Under the pieces are notes generated by a model. The model was not told the origin of the DNA. It was given only the letters and a program-made list of their open reading frames with translations, and searched no databases. The translations under genes and the position numbers were made by a program. Positions 45,674-52,988 of a stretch of DNA of 64,000 nt are shown piece after piece. Source of the DNA: Haloprofundus halobius (lineage in GTDB: Archaea > Halobacteriota > Halobacteria > Halobacteriales > Haloferacaceae); contig NZ_CP083666.1 in assembly GCF_020097835.1 (NCBI RefSeq), positions 3,038,001-3,102,000 of the forward strand, read 5' to 3'. Each line of letters begins with the position of its first letter. Positions within the stretch are counted from its first letter, which is position 1.

Positions 45674-46906
45674 ATGAAACTCCAGTTTCTCGGCGGTACG
45701 CGCGAGGTGGGTCGCAGCGCCATCCTCGTCGATGACCGCCTTCTTCTCGATTACGGGTTGCTGACGGGTAACCCTCCGCAGTTTCCCGTGGGGTCGGTCG
45801 ACCCCGAGGCCGTCGTCGTCTCCCACGGCCACCTCGACCACGTCGGCGCGATTCCGACCCTCCTCTCGGGCGACGCCCGCCCGCCCATCCACTGGACCCC
45901 GCCGACGTACGAACTCGCGATGACGCTCGCCCGCGACACGCTGAAGTTGCACGGCGGCACGTACAGTTGCCCGTTCACCGAGAACGACCGCAAGCGGGTC
46001 ACCGAGGTCTCACAGACCCACGGCTACCGCGAGACGTTCGAGGCCGCAGGCCACGAAATCACGTTCTACAACGCGGGCCACATCCCCGGCAGCGCGCACG
46101 TCCTCGTCGACGACGGTGAGACTCGGCTGTTGTACACCGGCGACTTTCACACCGACAGCCAGCGCTTGGTGTCGGGAACCACCGCCCGTCCCGACGCCGA
46201 CGTGGTCGTCTGCGAGAGCACGTACTCGGACGTCGAACACGACCCACGCGACGAGGTGGAGCGGCGCTTCGTCGAGTCGGTGCAAACGACGCTCTGGGAG
46301 GGAGGCACCGTCGTCGTTCCGGCGTTCGCCATCGGCCGCACGCAGGAACTGATGCTCGTCTGCGAGGCCCACGACATCGACTGCTACGTCGACGGGATGG
46401 GTCAGCGCGTCACCCGGATGCTCCGCACCTACCCGGAGTTCCTCTGCGACGCCGACGCCTTCCGTCGCGCGAAGTCGAACGCGCGGTTCGTCACCGGCCG
46501 CGACGGACAACGAAAGCGCATCGCCCGCAAGAACACGGTTATCATCACTACCTCGGGGATGCTCTCGGGCGGTCCGGCGATGACGTACATCCCCGAGATT
46601 CGGACGAACCCCGTGAACAAAATCGCCATGACGGGCTACCAAATCGAGGGCACCCCCGGCCGGAGTCTCCTGGAGACCGGAAGCGCGGAGATAGACGGCC
46701 GCGTGATGCCGGTCAGCGCGAGAACCGAGGCGTACGACTTCTCGGCGCACGCCGACCGCGACGGACTGCGGGCGCTCCTCGACGACTACCGGGACGTGCC
46801 GGTGTTGGTCAACCACGGCGACCGTTGCGAGGCGTTCGCGGCCGAACTCCGCGACGACGGCTTCGAGGCGGCCGCGCCGGAACTCGGCGAGGCGGTCGTG
46901 TACTGA
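45674..46906 (+). CDS. Beta-CASP metallo-beta-lactamase ribonuclease (aCPSF2-like)
   Basis: Seen: 410 residues. S-H-G-H-L-D-H-V-G-A (H51, H53, D55, H56) binds zinc; Y-T-G-D-F-H-T-D is the next ligand motif; C-E-S-T-Y-S, A-F-A-I-G-R-T-Q-E and S-A-H-A-D mark the beta-CASP domain. No N-terminal KH domains, so it fits the aCPSF2 group more than aCPSF1; it lacks the aRNase J signature I can recall. Role: endo- or exonuclease of archaeal RNA processing or decay. Confidence 0.88.
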   Translation: MKLQFLGGTREVGRSAILVDDRLLLDYGLLTGNPPQFPVGSVDPEAVVVSHGHLDHVGAIPTLLSGDARPPIHWTPPTYELAMTLARDTLKLHGGTYSCPFTENDRKRVTEVSQTHGYRETFEAAGHEITFYNAGHIPGSAHVLVDDGETRLLYTGDFHTDSQRLVSGTTARPDADVVVCESTYSDVEHDPRDEVERRFVESVQTTLWEGGTVVVPAFAIGRTQELMLVCEAHDIDCYVDGMGQRVTRMLRTYPEFLCDADAFRRAKSNARFVTGRDGQRKRIARKNTVIITTSGMLSGGPAMTYIPEIRTNPVNKIAMTGYQIEGTPGRSLLETGSAEIDGRVMPVSARTEAYDFSAHADRDGLRALLDDYRDVPVLVNHGDRCEAFAAELRDDGFEAAAPELGEAVVY

Positions 46907-47065
46907 GGGCCACACAGCGTCCCCGGCGTCTCTCGGTGTCGTGGTGACTGTCGCGGCGCGCTCGGCACACAGACTGAATATCTGAGACGACGTACTGTTT
47001 GTCCGGAGTTACTCCCGCGATGACGGTTCGAGAGGCCCGCACGCGGGGTCGCTCGCCACACTCCG

Positions 47066-47595
47066 ATGACGAACAATCCAGCCGGTCTCCTCCTCGTCTT
47101 TGCCTTCCTCGCGACAGCCGTCAGCTCGACCCCGCTCGCGCTGTCGGCGTTCCTCCTCTCGCGTCAGGTTCGCCCGTTCGCCTGTGCACTCGGATACGCA
47201 GGTCTCGGAGTCGGCGCGCTCGCCGTCGTACTGGCGCTCGTCGTCGCCGTGATTTCACCGGTGGCGGGTGTCACTGTCGCCGTCGTCGCCGCGGTTGCGG
47301 GAACGGTGCTGTGGGCCGTTCCGCTACTCGTCGCCCGGGCGGTGCTGGTGAGGCGCGGCGTCGACCCCGAGCGTGCGCTGCGAAGTGCTACGCTCGACTG
47401 CCGGTGGCGTTCGTCGCCTCGCTGTTCGTCGCGTTCGGCGACTTCGGCCGCTACAACATCACGTTCCTGACCGGAACCGAGGCGATGCTCGCGTGGACGG
47501 CGCTGGCGCTGACCGTGTTCTTCGGATCGGCAGTCGTCGGATTCGGCGTCGTCTCTCTCGGCCGCTCTCCCTCCGGCGAGAGTCGGGTCGAGTAG
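47066..47595 (+). pseudogene. Frameshifted membrane protein
   Basis: The ATG at 47066 opens a membrane protein: A-G-L-L-L-V-F-A-F-L-A-T-A, a long helix near 37-62, and a third near 66-88. It is then lost at about 47395, where the frame turns to R/S-rich sequence. A base-frame shift restores sense: L-P-V-A-F-V-A-S-L-F-V-A-F-G-D-F-G-R-Y-N, then A-W-T-A-L-A-L-T-V-F-F-G and a stop at 47595. One missing base (for instance a C near 47397) would join both parts into about 176 residues. Real frameshift or read error. Confidence 0.65.
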
Positions 47596-47680
47596 TTCGG
47601 AACGAGCGCCGAGCGCGGCGACGCTCGTGCCACGACGAGCGACGCTGTGAGAGGAGGACGACGCCCGAGTGGCCTCCGTC

Positions 47681-48310
47681 CTACAGACCTACCGAACCGG
47701 AGTCGGCGTCGGGCAGGTTCACTTCTTCGGCGGGCAGGCCGAGCTCCTCCAGCGCCGCCTTCAGATGCTCGCCTTCGGCGTACTCCGCGCCCTCCTCGAC
47801 GCGCTTTTTCTGCGCCAGCGCGAGCACCTCGCCGCGGTGTTCGTCGGGAATCTCGAACTTATCCGTGGAGAGTTCGATGACGAACCCGTTGTGGTCGGTG
47901 GTGTACACCGAGTGGAAGATGCCGCGGTCGAACTCGTTGTAGTGGTGGCCGCGCTCCTCCAGGGCGTCCTTTATCTCCTCGATACGTTCCGGGTCGAACT
48001 GGAAGGCGACGTGGTGGACGCCGCCCAGCGGCGTGCGCTGCGGGCCGCGGTTCGACTGCCGCCCCTCCTCGACGAAGAAGGTAAGCATCCGGCCGTCGCC
48101 GGTGTCGAAGAAGAGATGCGTGACGTGTGGCGCGTCGAGGTTCGGCTGTTTGAGTACGAGGGGCATCCCGAGGACGTCGCGGTAGAAGGCGACGGTGTCC
48201 TCGACGTTGCTGCCGACGAAGGTGATGTGGTCGACGCCGGTCGTGTGAAACGGCGCGTCGGGGAGTTCGGCGGTGACTTCGAGCTCTGTCGCGGATGGGT
48301 TGTCGCTCAT
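47681..48310 (-). CDS. Glyoxalase/VOC-family protein
   Basis: Seen: 209 residues. V-D-H-I-T-F-V-G-S-N-V-E-D-T-V-A-F-Y-R near 26-45 and H-H-V-A-F near 98-102 are VOC beta-alpha-beta motifs, with E in V-I-E-L as the last metal ligand. Likely a metal enzyme such as a dioxygenase or glyoxalase. C-terminal 50 residues are helical and charged. Substrate unknown. Confidence 0.88.
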   Translation of the reverse strand: MSDNPSATELEVTAELPDAPFHTTGVDHITFVGSNVEDTVAFYRDVLGMPLVLKQPNLDAPHVTHLFFDTGDGRMLTFFVEEGRQSNRGPQRTPLGGVHHVAFQFDPERIEEIKDALEERGHHYNEFDRGIFHSVYTTDHNGFVIELSTDKFEIPDEHRGEVLALAQKKRVEEGAEYAEGEHLKAALEELGLPAEEVNLPDADSGSVGL

Positions 48311-48467
48311 GGCTCCTTCTAGTCGCTGATAACGGAAATACACTCGCTGACGTGGGCGTCACCGGGTTACGCGCGTGTCAGTAGCGAGATGACGACGTAC
48401 TGACGGCGTCGCCGGCACCGACGGCGATGGCGACAGCCGCAGGGTCGGACGACATCGCCGGGTGGGG

Positions 48468-48761
48468 CTACCCTTCCTGATACGGCCACTCGGGGTCGCG
48501 TTGGTCGCGAGCCGTCGGGTTTCGGAGGGTTTCGGGTCGTTGTCCGCGACCCGCCCAACCGAACTGCTGGACGTTCTGCCACGCGTCGACGAGCGCGTCG
48601 GGGTTCTCCCCGCGGGTCACGGTCACCGCGTCGAACTGGTCGGGGTCGTCGGTCCACGCGCAGATTTCGCAGGCGTCGTACGACCCGCGTTCGCCGCGGC
48701 TCAGCGTCCGGAACCCGCAGCAGGGACAGAACCCCCGCAGTCGAGAGTGCCGTCGAGCCAT
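48468..48761 (-). CDS. Cysteine-rich CPCC-type protein
   Basis: Seen: 97 residues. G-F-C-P-C-C-G-F-R-T-L-S near 10-21, then C-E-I-C-A-W-T-D-D-P near 31-40: the CPCC pattern (four Cys, probably zinc) with the usual D-D-P-x-Q and N-x-x-x-L-x-x-A downstream. Function unknown; widespread in bacteria, scattered in archaea. Confidence 0.8.
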   Translation of the reverse strand: MARRHSRLRGFCPCCGFRTLSRGERGSYDACEICAWTDDPDQFDAVTVTRGENPDALVDAWQNVQQFGWAGRGQRPETLRNPTARDQRDPEWPYQEG

Positions 48762-48928
48762 ACCGATTAGTCCACGCCCGAGTATATCAATCTTTACCGA
48801 CTTTCTGTGATATAATCACGATTTTGCGACGATGCGCCACGGCCGAGAGTGCAAATTCAACGTACGTTGTATCACCCCGAAACGGATACGGAGTGCCGAC
48901 CTTTCGAGCGCAGTCTGCCGTCTACCGT

Positions 48929-49885
48929 CTACTCGCCCGGCGCGTCCGCGAGCGCCTCGAAGTCGTACTCGACGCCGGTCAGTTCCTCGGAGACGCGCCA
49001 GAGTCGTCCGGCGGTCACCTCGTCGTCCGACCGCTCGCTCGACTCCTGTACTTCGGGATAGCCGCGCATGTTCATCAGGCCGCCGGGGCCGACGTAACTC
49101 CCACCGGGGACGTCCTCTGTCGCCGCGTACAGCATCGGCAGCGCGCCCCACTCGGCGGACTGCGCGAGCGTGGCGTTGGCGACGGCCATCGCCGCCTTCC
49201 GAACCGTCGACCCCTTCGCTTCCGGTCCGCGGTACTGGAGGTTCGTCGCCGCGTAGCCGGGGTGACAGCCGATACTTCGGACGTGCTCGATTCCTTCGTC
49301 GTCGAGCCGTCGTTGGAGTTCGTAGGCGAACAGCAGGTTCGCCAGTTTGCTCTCGGCGTACGCCTCCCACTTGTCGTAGGACTCCTCGCTCTGGAGGTCG
49401 TCGAAATCTATCTCACCGGCTTCGTGCATGCTGCTGCTCTGGGTGACGACTCGCGCGCCGTCGCCGGTGAACTGGTCGAAAAGTAGGCCGGTGAGCGCGA
49501 AATGGCCGAGGTGGTTGACGCCGAACTGCGTCTCGAAGCCGTCTGCGGTCTCACTGCGCGGAATCGCCATCACACCCGCATTGTTGCAGAGGATATCGAG
49601 TCGGTCGTGGATGTCGGCGAACGTCTCGGCGAACGTTCGCACCGACCCCAAATCTGCCAAGTCGAGTTTCTGGAGTTCGAGCGCGCCGCTCGGCCGGCTC
49701 GACGTGAGTTCGCGCCGTGCGTCTTCGCCCCGTTCCATGTCCCGACACGCCATGACGACGTGTGCGCCCCGGTGGACGAACGCGCGCGTCGCTTGGTAGC
49801 CGAGGCCGCTGTTCGCGCCGGTGACGACCACGGTCTGCCCGTCGAGTCGCGGCACGTCCGCCGCCGTCCAGCCGTCTCTCGTCAT
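48929..49885 (-). CDS. Short-chain dehydrogenase/reductase
   Basis: Seen: 318 residues from the ATG at 49885. V-V-V-T-G-A-N-S-G-L-G near 20-30 is the NAD(P)-binding G-x3-G-x-G, N-N-A-G-V-M near 98-103, the catalytic Ser in Q-S-S-S-M near 150, and Y-A-E-S-K near 177-181. This is a classical SDR of the retinol-dehydrogenase/WWOX-like branch. Substrate unknown. It lies downstream of the KARI-like gene with a 60-base gap. Confidence 0.9.
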   Translation of the reverse strand: MTRDGWTAADVPRLDGQTVVVTGANSGLGYQATRAFVHRGAHVVMACRDMERGEDARRELTSSRPSGALELQKLDLADLGSVRTFAETFADIHDRLDILCNNAGVMAIPRSETADGFETQFGVNHLGHFALTGLLFDQFTGDGARVVTQSSSMHEAGEIDFDDLQSEESYDKWEAYAESKLANLLFAYELQRRLDDEGIEHVRSIGCHPGYAATNLQYRGPEAKGSTVRKAAMAVANATLAQSAEWGALPMLYAATEDVPGGSYVGPGGLMNMRGYPEVQESSERSDDEVTAGRLWRVSEELTGVEYDFEALADAPGE

Positions 49886-49945
49886 GACACCACGTACGGG
49901 TTCGAACGCAAAGAACGTTTGAGCGTAGCTCCTCACCCGGTCGGT

Positions 49946-51019
49946 TCAGTCGGCGGACTCGTCGGCTTCGCCGGCGTCGCCCGTGCCAGCGCCGCTCGTG
50001 TCCGCGTCGCCCGCTTCGTCGAGTTCGTCGAGTCCGAACTCGTCGATAGTCGTCTGCTCGGACTGTATCATCTCGTGGCCGCGGTACTTCTTGTAGAGGC
50101 GCTTGAGCTTCGGGTAGCCCGCCTGTTGCTGGACCGTCCACTCGGTCGCGAACGAACCGTCGTCGATGCCGTCCATCTTCTCGCGCATGAACTCTCGCAG
50201 CGGTTCGCGGTCGAACTCGTCGATGCCCGCCAACTGGCCATATTGGCTCGTCATCGAGTGCAGCGGCATCTGCTCGACGAGTCCCATCGTCGCCGCCTTC
50301 CGGAAGATGTGGCTCAGTTCCTGGGAGAGATACTGCTCCATCAGAATCGCCTCGGGGGGTGCGCCCGCCTCGCGTTCGACCTCCCACTTGGCGATGAGCG
50401 CGTTGGCGATGACCGGAATCAGTCCCTGTTCGGTGAGGAGGTCGAGTTTCGTCTCGGTTTCGAAGTCGCCCTCGATGACGCCCGAGCGGGTCGCGCCGAT
50501 GCCGTGGGCGATGGCGAGCGCCACGTCGAGCGCCTCTCCCGAGGCGTCGCGTTCGATGGCGAGGAAGGCGGGCGCGCCGCGGCCGTCGACGTACAGTTCG
50601 CGGACCATCGCACCGACCATTCGCGGCGCGACCATCACCACGTCCACGTCGTCGGGCGGCGTGATGTACTCGTAGGTGACGTTGTAGCCGGAGGCGAAGT
50701 TGAGCACGTCGCCCGCTTCGAGGTTCGGTTCGATGTGCTCCTCGTAGACGGCGGGCGCGACTTCGTCGGGGACGAGCAGGAAGACGACGCTCGCGACGGA
50801 GACGGCCTCGCTCGTCTCGTAGACGGGGAAGCCGTCCTCCTGGGCCTCGTCCCACGAGGCGTCCTTGCGGTTGCCGACGACGATGTCCTCGACCCCCGCG
50901 TCGCGGAGGTTCTTCGCCTGCGCTTGTCCCTGGTTACCGTAGCCGATGATGGCGACGGTTCGTCCGGCGAGCGCGTCGAGGTCGGCGTCCGATTCGTCGT
51001 AGACGGTGGAGTCGGCCAT
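49946..51019 (-). CDS. Divergent ketol-acid reductoisomerase-like protein
   Basis: Seen: 357 residues. A-I-I-G-Y-G-N-Q-G-Q-A (near 23-33) and V-F-L-L-V-P-D-E-V are classic for KARI (IlvC) and the C-terminal helical domain is there (D193 and E197 in D-L-L-T-E-Q keep two metal ligands). But the catalytic F-A-H-G-F-N motif reads F-A-S-G-Y-N (S110), and K-G-P-G reads R-M-V-G (R133). The tail of about 30 residues is acidic. No ilvB, ilvN or leu genes are near. Inference: a paralogue with another reaction, using NAD(P)H. Confidence 0.8.
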   Translation of the reverse strand: MADSTVYDESDADLDALAGRTVAIIGYGNQGQAQAKNLRDAGVEDIVVGNRKDASWDEAQEDGFPVYETSEAVSVASVVFLLVPDEVAPAVYEEHIEPNLEAGDVLNFASGYNVTYEYITPPDDVDVVMVAPRMVGAMVRELYVDGRGAPAFLAIERDASGEALDVALAIAHGIGATRSGVIEGDFETETKLDLLTEQGLIPVIANALIAKWEVEREAGAPPEAILMEQYLSQELSHIFRKAATMGLVEQMPLHSMTSQYGQLAGIDEFDREPLREFMREKMDGIDDGSFATEWTVQQQAGYPKLKRLYKKYRGHEMIQSEQTTIDEFGLDELDEAGDADTSGAGTGDAGEADESAD

Positions 51020-51177
51020 GCTCCCTCTGCGCACGTCCCCCGGAAATAGCTTCGTGCCGACGGGCGAACGCGACGCCGGTGACGCCCACTAGTCGATAGC
51101 AGACACCAATCGTCGAGACGCGCGCCCGTCCCGTTCTGCGACAATACCTTTGTCGCTTCCGTCCCAATTCCCGCGAG

Positions 51178-51606
51178 ATGGTCAACGCAGGCGATATCGA
51201 CGAGGACATTTCGGAGGCAGAACGACAGGCACTGCACGACTTTCAGGTCGGCATCGAGTACGTCTACCGCGGCTACGGTGCACTTCTCGACTTCCACCAC
51301 CACCTCGGCCACGCGATGGACCGCATGGCCGACGCCGAAGAGCACCTGCGCGCTGCGGGCCACGACGAACTGGCGGACGAACTCCGGGACCGACACCTCC
51401 CGTCGGGCGCGCTCGACGACCGCTGGTCGTACGAGATCGTCGACGACTTCCGGCGGAACTTCCTGCAGGAGATACTCGACTACGAGGCGAGCGTCCGCGA
51501 CGAACTCGTCGACGGCCTCGACCACGTCACCGAGCGACAGCAACAGTCGGAGTGGCGCGAACGTGCCGAGAGCGACGCGTGGAAGTCGGAGTCGACCGAG
51601 GACTGA
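51178..51606 (+). CDS. Conserved haloarchaeal helical protein
   Basis: Seen: 142 residues, almost all helix. F-Q-V-G-I-E-Y-V-Y-R-G-Y-G-A-L-L-D-F-H-H-H-L-G-H near 22-45 and R-W-S-Y-E-I-V-D-D-F-R near 82-92. The His-rich stretch (H-H-H-L-G-H) could bind metal, ferritin-like, but the E-x2-H pattern is not clear. Divergent from the KARI-like gene. Function unknown. Confidence 0.7.
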   Translation: MVNAGDIDEDISEAERQALHDFQVGIEYVYRGYGALLDFHHHLGHAMDRMADAEEHLRAAGHDELADELRDRHLPSGALDDRWSYEIVDDFRRNFLQEILDYEASVRDELVDGLDHVTERQQQSEWRERAESDAWKSESTED

Positions 51607-51648
51607 GCTCGCGGCGAACGAGTCGCCGACCGACGAGACGAACGTTCC

Positions 51649-51933
51649 CTACTCTCCGTTCGCGGCTTCGACGCGTCCGGCGTACTTCTCCAGTTCTCCG
51701 GCGAGCGTGCGCGCCTGCTCGGCGGTGAGCGTCACCCGGTCGGCGTGCGCCGGGAGGCGCTCCAACTGGGTGTTGTCGAGTTCCAGTTCGAGCGTGACGG
51801 CGTCGGGGTTCTTCCGCGGCGCGGTGACGTTGAGGACGGCGAACGCCTCCTCTTCGAAGTCGTGACCAGTCGCGGTGCCGTCGAGCATGTCGAACGTGGT
51901 GTAGGCGTTGATGCGGAGCAGTCGGTCTGGCAT
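51649..51933 (-). CDS. Small haloarchaeal protein (DUF6360-like)
   Basis: Seen: 94 residues. R-L-L-R-I-N-A-Y-T-T-F-D-M-L-D-G-T-A opens the domain, A-V-L-N-V-T-A-P-R is its second strand, and E-L-E-L-D-N-T-Q is near 48-55, followed by an acidic helix. I recall similar proteins as DUF6360 but could not check. Soluble. Function unknown. Confidence 0.7.
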   Translation of the reverse strand: MPDRLLRINAYTTFDMLDGTATGHDFEEEAFAVLNVTAPRKNPDAVTLELELDNTQLERLPAHADRVTLTAEQARTLAGELEKYAGRVEAANGE

Positions 51934-52037
51934 ACCCGCTCTTACATCCGGTCGACAATGGGCGTGACGGGTCGTCGGAGAAACGACTTACGCTCGACTC
52001 GTTGGGTTGGCGTTCGCCAAAGGGAACAACGGAAACA

Positions 52038-52786
52038 GCCAACAAGCCCTTGTTAAACTTCCTAGTAAGTGATACGCTCCGGCGGTCGTGCTGAATACCG
52101 CGCGCGAATCTTGCACAGTCAAAGCTAGAAAACACACCATCTCCTGAGTTGCCACGACTGCCCAACCTAGGGAAGATGGATATACGGCACAGGTACTCGC
52201 CGTAGCGCGTGAGTCTACACGCGCCACGATCAGTAAACTGAGTGAGAGCAATTTTTATCTCGGCTACTGACTTGGGGGCGGTATGGAATCGCTAGATGAT
52301 GTCTTTTCGCTATTCAGCACGGAACGGCGACGGTTCGCATTGTACCATCTGAAGAATGCGGAAAGGCCGGTATCGATCGACGAACTCGCAGAGAAAATTT
52401 ATGAGTGGGAAGAGAACGGGTCGTGTGACACTATCCCCGACGACGAGCTACAACAGGTGATTCTCTCGCTGGAACATTCTCATCTTCCAAAAATTGGGGA
52501 TACCACACACGTCGAATACGATCGCACGAACGAGCAAGTCCGTATCTCGGGACTGTCAGCAGAGGCTGACGTAATCCTCTCTGTTAGCGAGGCTATCGAA
52601 CAACCATCAAAAACCAACGATTTTGTCGTCTCCCGGCTCGGAAAATTCCTGTGAGATATACCCCTACTATCGGTGACGAGTCTTTCAGCGGGTGATAAAT
52701 TGGATGATACTGTGTGGAATATACCCTCTCTATTCAGCACGTGGTTCTTATCAACGGTTGAGGACTTTGACTGAACCGCCAACAAG
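52038..52786. mobile_element. AT-rich insert with inverted-repeat ends (possible IS remnant)
   Basis: CGTGCTGAATA (52087-52097) and TATTCAGCACG (52731-52741) form perfect 11-base inverted repeats around an AT-rich segment that holds a regulator gene but no transposase. Short direct repeats GCCAACAAG lie outside both ends (52038-52046 and 52778-52786). The inner 13 bases of the right end (CCTCTCTATTCAG) recur inverted at 33748-33760, near another AT-rich insert. The same 11-mer also lies inside the gene (52311-52321), which weakens the case. Low-confidence remnant of a transposon or MITE. Confidence 0.35.
52283..52654 (+). CDS. Winged-helix regulator (DUF7344-like)
   Basis: Seen: 123 residues. 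S-L-F-S-T-E-R-R-R-F-A-L-Y-H-L at the start, V-S-I-D-E-L-A-E-K-I-Y near 31-41, and V-I-L-S-L-E-H-S-H-L-P-K near 60-71 match the DUF7344 haloarchaeal winged HTH. A TATA-like TTTTTATCT lies about 26 bases before the ATG, so the message is leaderless. Low GC. Targets unknown. Confidence 0.8.
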   Translation: MESLDDVFSLFSTERRRFALYHLKNAERPVSIDELAEKIYEWEENGSCDTIPDDELQQVILSLEHSHLPKIGDTTHVEYDRTNEQVRISGLSAEADVILSVSEAIEQPSKTNDFVVSRLGKFL

Positions 52787-52885
52787 TATCTCTACCGCGA
52801 GCGACCGAAGGGAGCGAGCGGGCCGAGGAGTGAACGAAGGGGGACGAAGCCGCCCGAAGTGAACGACGAGTGCTGTTGGTGCAAG

Positions 52886-52980
52886 AGAAGACGCTTCGCG
52901 TCTTCTAAGCCTTCGCGGCTTCGCCGCGAAGACAGCTTTTGCCGAGCGAGAGCGCTTTGCGCTCTCGTGCAGCGCAAAAG
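52886..52980. terminator. Three consecutive perfect hairpins downstream of the nitrite/sulfite reductase
   Basis: Three stems of nine pairs with three-base loops: AGAAGACGC-TTC (52886-52906), CTTCGCGGC-TTC (52911-52931) and CGAGAGCGC-TTT (52947-52967). The third sits inside an outer stem, CTTTTGC (52936-52942) with GCAAAAG (52974-52980), 9 bases from the reductase stop. They are likely a strong transcription end or RNA-stability element for the reductase message. I see no gene among them. Confidence 0.6.
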
Positions 52981-52988
52981 GTGCGAGC

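Noticed and set aside
52311-52321. Third copy of TATTCAGCACG inside the DUF7344-like gene as another transposon end
   Set aside because: It codes the conserved L-F-S-T-E-R segment of the regulator, so the match is probably chance; it lowers confidence in the outer pair.
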